DNA of 50,590 nucleotides, taken from contig NZ_CAMPHN010000013.1 of NCBI RefSeq assembly GCF_946885885.1, positions 1-50,590 of the forward strand, in the 5' to 3' direction. Shown piece after piece: positions 37,833 to 48,399 of this stretch. The DNA is from an uncultured Pseudomonas sp. GTDB taxonomy: Bacteria > Pseudomonadota > Gammaproteobacteria > Pseudomonadales > Pseudomonadaceae. The notes under the pieces are model-generated. The model was not told the DNA's origin. It searched no databases and saw only the letters and a program-made list of their open reading frames with translations. Position numbers and translations under genes: made by a program. Position 1 is the stretch's first letter; every line of letters begins with the position of its first letter.

Positions 37833-38950
37833 GTATTCAACTGCCCCTGCTGCTGGCGTCCGTCGACAGCCTGCTACCGGTTTCGCTTGGCTCCACCGCC
37901 GCTAAAGTGCCTCTCGGCGACATCCACGCCTTCTTGATCCTGCTGGCCGTGGCGCCGAGCATGGTGATGCTGGTCATCCTGATTATTCACCGACGGCGCG
38001 ACTCGCGCAGCGACACTAACAGGCCGTTGAAAAATGTAGGCGAGGCAGCCGAGACAAGGCAAAAACAGGCGAGGAAGCGCAGTTTACGTGTTGTAAATGA
38101 GCATTCCGAGCCTGTTTTTAACGCCGTATCGGCAACGCAGGTAGTTTTTCAACGGCCTGCTAAGCCGGCTAGCGCCGCCAAGTCGCAGGCCGAGGCTGAA
38201 CCCGAAGACCTAACGCGATTCATACGCGATGCCATCGAACAGCTCGACGGCATCGCCACGGCGCTGCACAAGGCTATCCCCAAGGCCCGCCAGGCACCTG
38301 GCCAAGCAGCCCCCAGCGCGGCGGCGGAAGAGGTTAGTGCCGGGCAACTCGATACGCTCGACCAGTCGGCCTCCCGAACCGACTCGCTACCGCTCACCAG
38401 CCGCATACGGGATGAAAAACAGGCCCTGAAGCGTAACGCCGTGGATCCGGGCGGCCCGGAGCGCAACAGGCACTACCTGACGTTCACCCTCGGCGACGAA
38501 CAGTTCGCGGTGAGCACCGAGAACATCCAGATGGTCGTCGAGGCCGTTCGTCTGGTCGCCGAGCCGAGCACGCCGCCGAAGATCCGCCAGGCGATCAGGC
38601 TGCAAGATGCACTGGTACCGGTGATCGACCTCGGCGCGTGCTTCGGTGGACAGCCCATCGAGCTCGGCCGCGGTTCGCGCATCGTCATTCTGGAAGTACC
38701 CAGCGGCAATCGCTCGCATTTGATTGGCGCGGTGGTCGATAGGGTCGGTGAGGTACTGCAACTGCCTCCAGTACAGATCGAACCGCCAGCGGCCTCCGGC
38801 AACCGGATCCGCGACGACTTAACCCTCGGCACGCTGAAGCTCGACAACCATCCCGTCACTTTGCTCGACATAAGCCGCGGATTTTCGACCAACGAACTCG
38901 TACAGCACTCGGCAGCCCGGCCAGCGAAACAAGAGAACCAGCCCGCATGA
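37829..38950 (+). CDS. Membrane-anchored CheW-domain protein carrying an in-frame MITE
   Basis: The 373-residue frame has one membrane helix near residues 33-55 ([19 protein letters not shown]) followed by RRR, a linker, and a C-terminal CheW domain (about 210-365, [42 protein letters not shown]). A 140-bp MITE with its 4-bp duplication adds 48 codons right after the membrane helix (38020-38163) without creating a stop. Without it the protein would be 325 residues. Tethering a coupling protein to the membrane is unusual. The start ATGA overlaps the small upstream frame. Confidence 0.9.
   Translation: MSIQLPLLLASVDSLLPVSLGSTAAKVPLGDIHAFLILLAVAPSMVMLVILIIHRRRDSRSDTNRPLKNVGEAAETRQKQARKRSLRVVNEHSEPVFNAVSATQVVFQRPAKPASAAKSQAEAEPEDLTRFIRDAIEQLDGIATALHKAIPKARQAPGQAAPSAAAEEVSAGQLDTLDQSASRTDSLPLTSRIRDEKQALKRNAVDPGGPERNRHYLTFTLGDEQFAVSTENIQMVVEAVRLVAEPSTPPKIRQAIRLQDALVPVIDLGACFGGQPIELGRGSRIVILEVPSGNRSHLIGAVVDRVGEVLQLPPVQIEPPAASGNRIRDDLTLGTLKLDNHPVTLLDISRGFSTNELVQHSAARPAKQENQPA
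38016..38163 (+). mobile_element. 140-bp MITE, copy 1 (inside anchored cheW)
   Basis: The element spans 38020-38159 with 15-bp terminal inverted repeats CAGGCCGTTGAAAAA/TTTTTCAACGGCCTG, flanked by CTAA on both sides (38016-38019, 38160-38163). It has no coding capacity of its own for transposition and would need a transposase in trans. The interior contains GGCAAAAACAGGC paired with GCCTGTTTTTA, a second stem. It has the same length and orientation as the copy at 46830. Confidence 0.93.
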
Positions 38951-39062
38951 ACGTCAGATGCCACCCCATAGCAGATGCAAGCACTCAAGACCGATCTGCT
39001 CGGAGATCATGCCGAACCGGGACGGCCCGCCACGCCCCCGCCAGCGCCACAGGAGGCCACCT

Positions 39063-41069
39063 GTGAAAGCGCTCGATCGTCTTTCCTTACCCGGCAAATT
39101 CGTCTTGCTGGGTCTATTGGCCCTGGCCCTGATCGCCGCACCGACCGCGCTGTACGTGCTCGGCACCCTGGCTCATGACCGCCAGGCAACCCAGGAGTCA
39201 CGCGGCCTGGCGCCAGTGCAGGAACTGCTCCAGCTGATCCGGCTGACGCAACAGCATCGCGGTTTGTCAGCCGCCGTGCTGGGCGGTAACCGAACGCTGG
39301 ACAAGACCAGACAGGATACCCAGGCCGAGGTCGAGCGTGCCTTCGAGCACACCGAACGCGCCCTGCGCGAGGGCCAGACGGCTGCCGAAATACTGGCGTC
39401 CTGGCAGCAGCTGCATCGGCAATGGCGCGAACTGGCCAGCCAAGTCGGTCTGGGCGCAATCGACACTCCACAGAGCATGGCGCGGCACTCCCAGTTGATC
39501 GCGGCCGGCCTGCGGATCGAAGATGCGCTGCTCGACCACTTCGAACTGTCGCTGGACCCGGTTTTCGAGACCTACTACCTGATCAACGGTGCGCTGGTCG
39601 AGCTACCGCAAGTCAGCGAATCGCTCGGCCAGCTGCGCGGCACCGGCGCCCTGTACCTGGCCCAAGGACGCATCCAGCCCGAACAGCGCACCGCCCTGAG
39701 CGTCCTGGCCGTGCAGACGCTGAGCAGCTTCGACAAGATGGCACGCGCCTTCGCCAAGGTCGGTAACGCCGACCCGGCGTTCAAGTCCGTGCTGGAGGCT
39801 CCGCTGGCGGCATTACGCCCGCGGATCGAACGCGCGCTGCAGCTGACCGATACGCAACTGGTCGCGGTCAGCGAACCGGGTTACCCGGCCGACGACTACT
39901 TCGCCGCCTATACCGAGACCATCGACGCCCTGTTCGCCCTCAACCGGCCGGCCTTGACGGCGCTCGACGAGGCGCTGGCAGCGCGCCACAACGCTGACCG
40001 CAACGACCTTATTCGGATCGGCACGGTTCTGCTGGTTCTGCTGTTAGCCGGTGGCAGCCTGGCCACCTGGATGCTGCTCAGGTTGCTCAAGCAATTGAAT
40101 ATCGCCCTGGAGGCCGCCGAGCGGATCGCCGAAGGCGACCTGAGCCAGCCGATCGAAGTGCTCGGCGCGGATGAGCCGGCCCGCTTGCTGATGGCCCTGC
40201 AGCATATGCAGCAAGGCCTGCGCGGCACCGTCCGGCAGGTCGTCGGTTCCGCCGAGCGCCTAGCATCGACCGCCGGGGAGCTGAGCGCGGTCACCACCGA
40301 AGCCACCCAAGGCCTGCATCGGCAGAGCGGCGAACTCGATCAGGCGGCCACCGCCGTCACCGAACTGACCACCGCGATCGAAGAAGTGGCGCGCAATGCC
40401 GTCTCGGCCTCGGAGGTTTCCCAGTCGGCCAACCAGCGCTCGCGCCAAGGCCAGGAGAGAGTCACCCGCACGGTCGACGCCATCGAGTCGCTGACCGGCG
40501 AGATCGAACATACCGCGGGCGCCCTGCAATCCCTGGCGGGTCAAATAGGCGACATCGGCTCGGTACTGGACGTGATTCGCGGCATCGCCGAGCAAACCAA
40601 TCTGCTGGCCTTGAATGCCGCTATCGAAGCGGCCAGGGCTGGCGAAAGCGGCCGCGGCTTCGCCGTGGTGGCGGACGAAGTGCGCGCTTTGGCGCAAAGA
40701 ACCCAGGAATCGACCAAGCAAATCGAAACCATCATCGGCACGGTGCAGCAGGGCAGCCAGAGCGCGCTCAGCGCCATGCACAACAGCAACGGTAAAACCC
40801 GCGACACCCTGGAGGTGGCCCGCACCGCGGGCGCTGCACTGAATGCCATCGCCACCGCCATCGCGCAGATCAACGAACGCAACCTGAGCATTGCCAGCGC
40901 CACCGAAGAACAGTCCTACGTGGCCCGCGAGGTGGACAGCAACCTGCTGAATATCCGCGATGTGTCCGCGCAGACCTCGGCCGGCGCCAATCAGACCCAG
41001 GCTTCCAGCCGGGAACTCGCCGGCCTGGCCGGCGAGCTGAATGGCATGGTCAAACATTTCATCGTCTGA
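39063..41069 (+). CDS. Methyl-accepting chemotaxis protein with NIT-like sensor
   Basis: The 668-residue receptor has TM1 (about 12-34), a periplasmic helical domain of about 270 residues whose beginning ([23 protein letters not shown]) resembles NIT nitrate/nitrite-sensing domains, TM2 (about 316-338), HAMP ([17 protein letters not shown]) and an MCP tip [23 protein letters not shown]. It lacks the FVRFQE tail of the four previous MCPs, and its signalling DNA is not part of their mosaic. GTG 39063 is chosen because CAGGAGG lies just upstream. The ligand guess is weak. Confidence 0.93.
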   Translation: MKALDRLSLPGKFVLLGLLALALIAAPTALYVLGTLAHDRQATQESRGLAPVQELLQLIRLTQQHRGLSAAVLGGNRTLDKTRQDTQAEVERAFEHTERALREGQTAAEILASWQQLHRQWRELASQVGLGAIDTPQSMARHSQLIAAGLRIEDALLDHFELSLDPVFETYYLINGALVELPQVSESLGQLRGTGALYLAQGRIQPEQRTALSVLAVQTLSSFDKMARAFAKVGNADPAFKSVLEAPLAALRPRIERALQLTDTQLVAVSEPGYPADDYFAAYTETIDALFALNRPALTALDEALAARHNADRNDLIRIGTVLLVLLLAGGSLATWMLLRLLKQLNIALEAAERIAEGDLSQPIEVLGADEPARLLMALQHMQQGLRGTVRQVVGSAERLASTAGELSAVTTEATQGLHRQSGELDQAATAVTELTTAIEEVARNAVSASEVSQSANQRSRQGQERVTRTVDAIESLTGEIEHTAGALQSLAGQIGDIGSVLDVIRGIAEQTNLLALNAAIEAARAGESGRGFAVVADEVRALAQRTQESTKQIETIIGTVQQGSQSALSAMHNSNGKTRDTLEVARTAGAALNAIATAIAQINERNLSIASATEEQSYVAREVDSNLLNIRDVSAQTSAGANQTQASSRELAGLAGELNGMVKHFIV

Positions 41070-41086
41070 CGGAGCGCCAGCACATC

Positions 41087-41122
41087 ATGAAACGCCTGCG
41101 CCAGACCCCACACCATGAATAA
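41087..41122 (+). CDS. Possible 11-residue leader peptide coupled to cheR
   Basis: ATG 41087, with GGAGCG ten bases upstream, starts MKRLRQTPHHE and stops at TAA 41120-41122, eight bases into cheR. cheR itself has a poor ribosome site, so ribosomes finishing this peptide could restart at cheR ATG 41115. It is only a coupling hypothesis. Confidence 0.3.
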   Translation: MKRLRQTPHHE

Positions 41123-41921
41123 CCTGGTGCTCTCCGATAAGGAATTCCAGCAGTTCCGCGGCATGATCTTCGAGATCGCCGGGATCAGCATGTCCGAGGC
41201 CAAGAAGCCGCTGGTCAGCGGCCGCCTGGCCAAACGCATCCGCCAGCACGGCCTGCCCAGTTATGGCGACTACTTCCGCCTGCTGATGCGCGAGCGTACG
41301 GAACTGCAAGTGGCGGTCGATCTGCTGACCACCAACGAGACCTACTTCTTCCGCGAGCCCAAGCATTTCGATTTCCTTCGCCAGCGCATCCTGCCGGAGC
41401 TGGACGGTCGCGCCACGCTGCGCATCTGGAGCGGCGCCTGCTCCACCGGCGAGGAGCCTTACAGCATCGCCATGACCCTGGCCGAGGTCCTCGGCAATCG
41501 GCCGTGGGAGCTGCTCGCCTCGGACCTCAGCACGCGGGTGCTGGAACAGGCCCGCAGCGGTCTGTACCCCATGGCCGACGCCGAGAATATTCCGCGCGGG
41601 CTGTTGACCAGGTATTGCCTCAAGGGCGTCGGCGAGCATGCCGGCAGCCTGCTGATCGACCCGGCGCTGCGCAAGCGCATGCGCTTCGAGCAGATCAACC
41701 TGAACGCGCCGCTCCCCGATCTGGGCCAGTTCGAGGTGATCTTCCTGCGCAACGTGATGATTTATTTCGACCTTGCGACCAAGCGCCAGGTGGTGCGGCG
41801 CATGCTGCCGCTACTCAGGCCGGGCGGTTATTTCATCGTCAGCCATTCGGAAAGCCTCAATGGCATCTCGGACGAGCTGAAAATCGTCACGCCTTCGATC
41901 TACCGGAAGCCCCATGCGTAA
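41115..41921 (+). CDS. cheR: Chemoreceptor methyltransferase CheR
   Basis: The 268-residue protein has the CheR N-terminal helical domain (SDKEFQQFRGMIFEIAGI) and a Rossmann methyltransferase domain with SAM motif RIWSGACSTGEEPYSIAM, TTNETYFFREP and the RNVMIYFD segment. It methylates glutamates of MCP helices using SAM. It is the first of the cheR-cheD-cheB adaptation trio, overlapping cheD by eight bases. The aromatic tail of four MCPs here is a likely docking site for its beta-subdomain. Confidence 0.96.
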   Translation: MNNLVLSDKEFQQFRGMIFEIAGISMSEAKKPLVSGRLAKRIRQHGLPSYGDYFRLLMRERTELQVAVDLLTTNETYFFREPKHFDFLRQRILPELDGRATLRIWSGACSTGEEPYSIAMTLAEVLGNRPWELLASDLSTRVLEQARSGLYPMADAENIPRGLLTRYCLKGVGEHAGSLLIDPALRKRMRFEQINLNAPLPDLGQFEVIFLRNVMIYFDLATKRQVVRRMLPLLRPGGYFIVSHSESLNGISDELKIVTPSIYRKPHA

Positions 41922-42426
41922 ACCCGCTGGCATCGTCGAGATCTTTCTGCAACCGGGAGAGCTGTATTTCGGTGACCGCCACACGCGCATCCGCACCCTG
42001 CTGGGCTCCTGTGTGTCGCTGGTCAGCTGGCACCCCGAGCTGCTGGTCGGCGGCATGTGTCATTTCATGCTGCCGACCCGATCGCAGTCGCCGACCGGTC
42101 AACTGGACGGCCGCTATGGCGACGAAGCCATCGAACTGATGCTGCGCGAGGCCCGGGTCCATGGCATTGCGCCCGGCGAGTTCCGTATTCAGCTATTCGG
42201 CGGCGGCAATATGTTCCCCGCCATCGGCAGGCAAAAGGACAATCATGTGGGCAAGAAGAACGTCGAAGCCGCCAAGCAACTGCTCCAGGCCCATGGCCTG
42301 ACCTGCCATGGCGCCCATGTCGAGGGCGTCGGCCATCGCAACCTGATCTTCGACCTGTGGAACGGCGAGGTCTCGCTCAAACATATCCCGCCGATGCCGG
42401 ATAAACGCCAGGACAAACGCGCATGA
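41914..42426 (+). CDS. cheD: Chemoreceptor glutamine deamidase CheD
   Basis: The 170-residue CheD has the catalytic cysteine in [13 protein letters not shown], histidine in GGMCHFMLP and threonine-like position further on, as in the CheD family. It deamidates receptor glutamines to glutamates and can be regulated by CheY-type proteins. Eight bases overlap cheR and ATGA overlaps cheB, so the three are coupled. Confidence 0.95.
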   Translation: MRKPAGIVEIFLQPGELYFGDRHTRIRTLLGSCVSLVSWHPELLVGGMCHFMLPTRSQSPTGQLDGRYGDEAIELMLREARVHGIAPGEFRIQLFGGGNMFPAIGRQKDNHVGKKNVEAAKQLLQAHGLTCHGAHVEGVGHRNLIFDLWNGEVSLKHIPPMPDKRQDKRA

Positions 42427-43490
42427 AGCCGATCAAGGTAATGATCGTCGACGACTCCGCCGTGGTCCGCCAGGTGCTCTCGGCCATGCTCGCCGAACAC
42501 CCGGGAATCGAGGTGATCGGCGTCGCCGCCGACCCCTTGTTCGCCCTGGACAAGATGCAACGCCAATGGCCCGATGTGCTGGTGCTGGACGTGGAAATGC
42601 CGCGCATGGATGGCATCACCTTCCTCAAGAAACTGATGGCCGAACGCCCGACCCCGGTGGTGATCTGCTCCACCCTCACCGAAGCCGGCGCGCAGACCAC
42701 CCTGCTGGCGTTGGCGGAAGGCGCGGTCGGTGTGGTCTGCAAGCCCAAACTGGGCCTCAAGCAATTTCTCCACGATGCCGCCGGCGAGCTGGTCCAGACG
42801 ATCCAGAGCGCGGCACGGGCCAACCTGCGCCGCCTGACGCCGGCAACCGCCGCCAAGCTGTCGGCCGATGTCATCCTGCCGATGACCAGCCAAGCCATGG
42901 CGCAGACCACCGAAATGCTAGTGGCCATCGGCACCTCCACCGGCGGCACCCAGGCCCTGGAGGCGGTACTCACCCGCCTGCCGCGGGTGTGCCCGGGCCT
43001 GGTGATCGTCCAGCACATGCCGGAACGCTTCACCGCCGCCTTCGCCGAACGCCTGAATCGGCTGTGCCAGATCGAGGTGCGCGAGGCCTGCGACGGCGAC
43101 CGGGTAATGCCGGGCCGCGCGCTGATCGCCCCCGGCGGCCGGCACATGCTGCTAACCCGTAGCGGCGCGCAGTACCAGGTGGAAATCCGCGACGGCCCGC
43201 CGGTCAGCCGTCATCGCCCCTCGGTGGATGTGCTGTTCCGCTCCGTCGCCCGTACCGCCGGCAGCAATGCCCTGGGCATCATCATGACCGGCATGGGCGA
43301 CGACGGCGCGCGCGGCCTGAAGGAAATGCGCGAGGCGGGCGCCCACACTCTGGGCCAGGACGAGGACAGCTGCGTGGTCTACGGCATGCCCAAGGAGGCG
43401 CTCAAGCGGGACGCGGTGGAGCGGATGCTGCCGCTCGGCGAGATTCCCGCGGCGATTCTCGCCGGCATGGCCAACCGGAGCAGAGCATGA
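42423..43490 (+). CDS. cheB: Chemoreceptor methylesterase CheB
   Basis: The 355-residue protein has a receiver domain (D10/D11, phospho-acceptor D56 in [12 protein letters not shown]) and a C-terminal methylesterase domain. The catalytic serine is in [12 protein letters not shown], histidine in [10 protein letters not shown] and aspartate in TGMGDDGA. CheA phosphorylation activates demethylation of MCPs. Its stop overlaps ATG 43487 of a 26-codon frame by ATGA. Confidence 0.96.
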   Translation: MKPIKVMIVDDSAVVRQVLSAMLAEHPGIEVIGVAADPLFALDKMQRQWPDVLVLDVEMPRMDGITFLKKLMAERPTPVVICSTLTEAGAQTTLLALAEGAVGVVCKPKLGLKQFLHDAAGELVQTIQSAARANLRRLTPATAAKLSADVILPMTSQAMAQTTEMLVAIGTSTGGTQALEAVLTRLPRVCPGLVIVQHMPERFTAAFAERLNRLCQIEVREACDGDRVMPGRALIAPGGRHMLLTRSGAQYQVEIRDGPPVSRHRPSVDVLFRSVARTAGSNALGIIMTGMGDDGARGLKEMREAGAHTLGQDEDSCVVYGMPKEALKRDAVERMLPLGEIPAAILAGMANRSRA

Positions 43491-43567
43491 CCCACCCCGA
43501 AGGGCATGCCGCACAGGCGCCCCAATCGATCCACCAGAGCAATCCCCGATACGGCGAAATGTGGTGA
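43487..43567 (+). CDS. Small frame coupled to cheB (26 residues)
   Basis: ATG 43487 overlaps the cheB stop by ATGA, with GGAG nine bases upstream. It encodes [19 protein letters not shown]... and ends seven bases before the GGDEF/EAL gene start at 43574, which itself has a weak ribosome site. It may couple cheB and the c-di-GMP gene. No family recognised. Confidence 0.3.
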   Translation: MTHPEGHAAQAPQSIHQSNPRYGEMW

Positions 43568-43573
43568 CGACAT

Positions 43574-46438
43574 ATGACCGATAACCTTCATTTCCCCTGC
43601 CCGCTCGATGGCCACCCGCGCGTCGGGCCGACGGCCAATTGCCTCGGGCTGTACCGCGAGGCATTCGACAGCAGCACCGATTGCCAGGCGATCTATCGAC
43701 TCGGCGAAGACCAGCGTCTGCGCATCGATGAAATCAATCCGGCTTTCGAAGGGCTGCTCGGCCTGACCAGGCACGAACTGCTCGACCGCCATGTGGACGA
43801 ACTGCTGCCCCAGGCCATGGCCCGTCTGGTCGTCGACGACAGCCACATCTGCATCGCCAGCGGCAAACCGCTCAACGCCGAGTGCATGCTCGACATGGCG
43901 GTCGGTCAGCGCCATTTCCTGCACAGCCTGATTCCGCTGCGCGACGCGGCGGGCCGTATCACGCGCTTCCTGCACATCGCCCGCGATATCAGCGCGAGCA
44001 AGCGCTACGAGCAGCAACTGCAAAGCGACACCCTGGCCTTCCGCACCCTCGCCGAGCACACCCCCGATACCATCGCGCGCTACGACCGCGACTGCCTGCG
44101 CACCTATGCCAATCCCGCCTTGGCACGCATAGCCGGGGTACCGGTGTCGGCCCTGCTCGGCAAAAAGCCCAGCCACTCGACCAACGCCGCCGAAATGCTC
44201 GCCTACGAAGCCAAACTGCGGGAAGTGCTGGACAGCGGCCAGGCCGGGGAACATGAATTGGTCTGGCGCGCAGCCGACGACCGCTTGCTGATCAGCCATA
44301 TCCGCATCGTGCCGGAGCGCGCGGTCGACGGCAGGATGGTCAGCGTACTGGCCGTGGGCCGCGATATCACCGAGCTGCGCCGCGCCGAGCAGGACCTGCG
44401 CATCCGCGAACAGGAATTCCGCACGCTGGTGGAAAACTCGCCGGATGTGATCGTGCGCTATGACCGTGAAGGCCGGCGCCTCTATATCAACCCCGCGTAC
44501 GAGCGCTTGTACGGCCTGGCCGCCGACGAGATCGTCGGCACCCCCATTCCCCATAAAATCCCTATGCCAGCTGACGTGGCGAGCCGCTATCGCCAGGGCA
44601 TCCTCAACACCCTGCACAGCGCCGAGCCCTTTACCATGGAGACCCTCTCGATCAAGGTCGACGGCGAGCAGATCGCGCATCACATCCGCGCGGTGCCCGA
44701 GTTCGACCAGCATGGCCAGGTCACCAGCGTCCTCACCATCGCCCGCGACATTTCCACCCTCAAGGCCACCGAACGGCGTCTCGAACAGGCCGAGGCCCTG
44801 GCCCGCCTCGGGCATTGGCAACTGGATTATCGGCTCGGCACCCTCCAGCTGTCGGCGGAGCTGTGCCGCATACTCGGCAAACCCCGTGGCTGGACACCCC
44901 GACCGAGAGAGGTGTTCGCTCTGCTCACGGACGAAGACCGCTGCCGGGTCATCGGCACCATCGAGCAGGCCCTGGCCAATCGCACCGACGAATTCCACTT
45001 GGAATATCGCATCGAGGTCGACCGGCAACCCCGGCATATGCAATCGCACCTGCGCATCGAGTACGGCGAAGACGGCAGCCCCCAGCAGATGCTCGGCACC
45101 GCCCAGGACATCAGCGAACTCAAGGCCTATCAGCAGCGCCTGCACAGCCTGGCGTTCTACGACCCGCTCACCGAGCTGCCCAATCGGGAACTGTTCGGCG
45201 AGCGTTTGCAGCAAGCGCTGAACCAGGCCCGCCACAGCGGTCATCAGGTGGCGGTGGCAATTCTCGATCTGGACAATTTCAAGGTGATCAACGACACCCT
45301 GGGCCATGGCATCGGCGATGAATTATTGCGCAAGATCGCCAAGCGCCTGCAACGTGCCGTGCGCAAAAGCGACACGGTCGCGCGCCTGGGCGGCGACGAA
45401 TTCGCCCTGATTCTGCCCCAGATAGCGATGGGTACCCGTATGGAGGCATTGGCCAACAAGCTGCTGCAGGCGATCAGCGGGGTGTACCCGATGCAGGGGC
45501 GGGAGCTTTTCGTTTCCGGCAGCATTGGCCTGGCCGGCTACCCGGACGATGCCGCGACCATCAGCGAACTGTTGCAGTACGCCGACGCGGCCATGTACCA
45601 CGCCAAGGAGCAAGGGCGGAACAACGTTCAGCGCTACTCGCCCATGCTTACCCAGCAGACCACCGAACGCCTGGCCCTCGCCGCCAGCCTGCGCCGGGCG
45701 CAGCGCAACGGCGAATTGGCATTGCATTACCAACCGCAGATCGACCTGGGTAGCGGACGCATGATCGGCGCCGAGGCCCTGCTGCGCTGGAACCACCCCG
45801 AGCACGGCCAGGTGCCGCCGGATAAATTCATCGCCATCGCCGAAGAAATCGGGCTGATCGTCGATATCGGCGAATGGGTGCTGTACAACGCCTGCCGCTG
45901 CGCCGCCGCGTGGAACCGCGACAAGCGCTACCCAGCGTTGAAAATCGCCGTCAACCTATCGCCCCGGCAGTTCAAGATGAACGACCTGCTCGCCTCGATC
46001 GGCGCTGTCCTGCAAAGCACCGGCTGCAAGCCCGAATGGCTGGAACTGGAGATTACCGAAGGGCTGCTGCTGGACAACAGCATCGCCGTGCGCGAAACCC
46101 TCGAACAGCTCTGCGCCATGGGCTTCACCATCGCCATCGACGACTTCGGCACCGGCTATTCAGCGCTCGGTTATCTGAATCGGTTCCCGGTGAGAACCCT
46201 GAAGATAGACCGCTCGTTCATCAGCGATATCGGCCACGACCACGACAACGCCGAACTGGTCAAAGCGATCATCTCGATGGCCCACACCCTGCGCCTGGAA
46301 CTGGTGGCCGAAGGCGTCGAAGAGCGAGCCCAGGAAACCTTTCTGAAGCGCTACGGCTGCCACAACGCCCAGGGCTACCTGTACGGCCGGCCCATGCCGG
46401 AGCAGGAGTTCGAACGTCTGCTGCGATCTCTGCCGTGA
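43574..46438 (+). CDS. PAS-GGDEF-EAL cyclic-di-GMP protein
   Basis: The 954-residue soluble protein has four PAS domains (about 25-530), a GGDEF domain with LGGDEF intact near residue 606 (preceded by DLDNFKVINDTLGH), and an EAL domain with EALLRWNHPEHG near 733, DDFGTGYS and the KIDRSF/EGVEE motifs. Both active sites look complete, so it may make and/or degrade c-di-GMP. PAS-2/3 segments resemble those of the multi-PAS kinase. Its place right after cheB suggests the che system or its ligands influence c-di-GMP. ATG 43574 lacks a strong ribosome site. Confidence 0.94.
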   Translation: MTDNLHFPCPLDGHPRVGPTANCLGLYREAFDSSTDCQAIYRLGEDQRLRIDEINPAFEGLLGLTRHELLDRHVDELLPQAMARLVVDDSHICIASGKPLNAECMLDMAVGQRHFLHSLIPLRDAAGRITRFLHIARDISASKRYEQQLQSDTLAFRTLAEHTPDTIARYDRDCLRTYANPALARIAGVPVSALLGKKPSHSTNAAEMLAYEAKLREVLDSGQAGEHELVWRAADDRLLISHIRIVPERAVDGRMVSVLAVGRDITELRRAEQDLRIREQEFRTLVENSPDVIVRYDREGRRLYINPAYERLYGLAADEIVGTPIPHKIPMPADVASRYRQGILNTLHSAEPFTMETLSIKVDGEQIAHHIRAVPEFDQHGQVTSVLTIARDISTLKATERRLEQAEALARLGHWQLDYRLGTLQLSAELCRILGKPRGWTPRPREVFALLTDEDRCRVIGTIEQALANRTDEFHLEYRIEVDRQPRHMQSHLRIEYGEDGSPQQMLGTAQDISELKAYQQRLHSLAFYDPLTELPNRELFGERLQQALNQARHSGHQVAVAILDLDNFKVINDTLGHGIGDELLRKIAKRLQRAVRKSDTVARLGGDEFALILPQIAMGTRMEALANKLLQAISGVYPMQGRELFVSGSIGLAGYPDDAATISELLQYADAAMYHAKEQGRNNVQRYSPMLTQQTTERLALAASLRRAQRNGELALHYQPQIDLGSGRMIGAEALLRWNHPEHGQVPPDKFIAIAEEIGLIVDIGEWVLYNACRCAAAWNRDKRYPALKIAVNLSPRQFKMNDLLASIGAVLQSTGCKPEWLELEITEGLLLDNSIAVRETLEQLCAMGFTIAIDDFGTGYSALGYLNRFPVRTLKIDRSFISDIGHDHDNAELVKAIISMAHTLRLELVAEGVEERAQETFLKRYGCHNAQGYLYGRPMPEQEFERLLRSLP

Positions 46439-46546
46439 TCCTCCGCGACCACGCGCCCCTCACGCGCCCCTTATGACACCCCGCGCGGCGCAAGACCGAA
46501 AGGCCCGCGCGCTTCCCCACTACCACTCGAGAACTCCCACAGTCAC

Positions 46547-48325
46547 ATGAGAAACCTCCGTAATATGCCCATTAGTCGCCGGCTATGGCTGGTCCTGCTG
46601 ATCACCATGCTCATGCTCGTCATCCTCGGCATCTTGATGTTGCGCCAGATCTATATCGAGGAATACGCAGGCAAGGCGGGTAAGACCCGGGAAGTGGTCG
46701 AAGCCACCATGGGCATCCTCAGGCATTACCACAACTTGGAAAAAACCGCCGAACTGAGCCACGAAGAGGCGCAGAAGCAAGCGCTCGCCATGGTCCGCGG
46801 GCTGCGCTACGACGGCGATAATTACCTATCAGGCCGTTGAAAAACGTAGGCGAGGCAGCCAGTGCAAGGCAAAAACAGGCGAAAAAGCGGAGTTTACGTG
46901 TTGTAAATGAGCATTTTGAGCCTGTTTTTAACGCAGCAATGGCAACGCAGGTAATTTTTCAACAGCCTGCTATGGATCAATGATCTCGCGCCCAGGATGC
47001 TGATGCACCCGACCAATCCCAAGCTCGACGGCCAGGACATCTCCGGTTTCAGGGACCCGGACGGCAAAGCGCTGTTCCTGGAGATGGTCGCGGTAGCCAA
47101 GAGCCAGGGCGGCGGCCTGGTCGCCTACCGCTGGCCCAAGCCGGGCGCCAGCGACCCGGTGGACAAGGTCTCCTATGTCCAACTCTTCCAACCATGGGGG
47201 TGGATACTCGGCTCGGGCGCCTACATCGACGACGTACAGGCCCAATTCCGCGTACAACTTTGGAAAGCTGCCGGCATACTCCTGGGCATCGGTCTGCTGC
47301 TGGGCGGCTTAGTGGTATTCATCAGCAGAAGCATTACCCGGCCGTTGAACGAGGCGGTGCGGGCCATGGCCGACATCGCCAGCGGAGAAGGCGATCTCAC
47401 TCGCCAACTGAATGCCCGGGGGCATGATGAACTGGCGGCGCTGGCCGGCCATTTCAACGCCTTTACCGAGAAGTTGCGCCATGTGATCGGCCAATCGCTG
47501 CAAGCCGCCAAAGCACTCGACCAGGCATCCGCGGCACTGGGCGACATCGCCAGCGAAGGCCAGGGGCATAGCCAGCAGCAGTCCCAGCAAATGGATCTGG
47601 TGGCCACCGCCATCAACGAGGTCACATACAGCGTCCAGGATGTGGCGAAGAATGCCGAACATGCCGCCAGCGAAGTGCACAGTGCCGACGAGCGCGCCCG
47701 CCAGGGCCAGGCCAGCATCGGCAGCTGCTCGCAGCAGGTCGGGCAACTGTCCGGCACCATCGAGCAGGCGGTCGAGGTCATTCGCACCCTCGCCGAGGAA
47801 AGCACGCGGATCGGCAGCGTGCTGGAAGTGATTCGCGCCATCGCCGAGCAGACCAACCTATTGGCCCTCAATGCCGCCATCGAAGCGGCGCGGGCGGGCG
47901 AACAGGGCCGGGGGTTCGCCGTGGTGGCCGACGAAGTGCGCATGCTGGCTCAGCGCACCCAGCAATCCACCACCGAAATCAAAGGCATGATCGAAAACCT
48001 GCAAAATAACTCGGAGGCCGCCGTCAAGGTGATCGACGAAAGCAGGCAGGGATCGCAACTGACCATCGAGCAGGCCGACCTGGCCAGCCAAAGCCTCGAT
48101 CAGATCAGCCAGTCCTTGCGTAACCTGACGACCCTGAATGCCTCCATCGCCAGCGCCACCTTGCAACAGACCCATGTGGTCGAGGATATCAACCGGAACG
48201 TCACCCAGGCTGCGGGCCTTGCACAAGACAACGCCCAGGCCTCCGAACGCACCAGCGCCGCCAGCCAGAATTTGCGGCAGCTGGCCGACGAACTGAATCG
48301 TCTACTGGGCCAGTTCAGGGTTTGA
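46547..48325 (+). pseudogene. sCache_2 methyl-accepting chemotaxis protein split by a MITE
   Basis: The 5' part (46547-46829) encodes TM1 and the start of an sCache_2 sensor up to YDGDNYL. A 140-bp MITE then inserts and brings a stop within four codons. Removing the MITE and one CTAT duplicate joins DNYL to [13 protein letters not shown] and restores a continuous frame of 544 residues with the sCache_2 core, TM2 (about 183-205), HAMP and a normal tip [23 protein letters not shown]. The downstream part is open from ATG 46997 and could make a fragment lacking TM1. sCache receptors often sense organic acids. It lacks the FVRFQE tail. Confidence 0.93.
46826..46973 (+). mobile_element. 140-bp MITE, copy 2 (disrupting sCache MCP)
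   Basis: The element spans 46830-46969 with terminal repeats CAGGCCGTTGAAAAA and TTTTTCAACAGCCTG (one mismatch between ends), flanked by CTAT on both sides. Length and orientation equal those of the copy at 38020, and most internal positions agree. The 4-bp CTAW duplication fits a transposase with YTAR-type target choice, as in the IS5 group; that link is inferred. Confidence 0.93.
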
Positions 48326-48361
48326 TCGGGTATCGCAGCGCCAGCACTGCTCCGCGCCCCT

Positions 48362-48399
48362 CGTAGGTGTCGCCTGACATATGTCAGGCGACACCTACG
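48362..48399. repeat. Perfect 38-bp palindrome
   Basis: Two perfect 19-bp arms without a spacer, CGTAGGTGTCGCCTGACAT and its complement, lie 37 bases after the disrupted MCP. There is no T tail. The right end supplies the first CCTACG of the sixth regulon motif. It could act as a terminator-like hairpin or as a binding site for two regulators. Confidence 0.85.

Noticed and set aside
46997..48325. Stand-alone soluble MCP starting at 46997
   Set aside because: The upstream frame joins exactly once the MITE and its duplicate are removed, so this is the 3' part of a split receptor.
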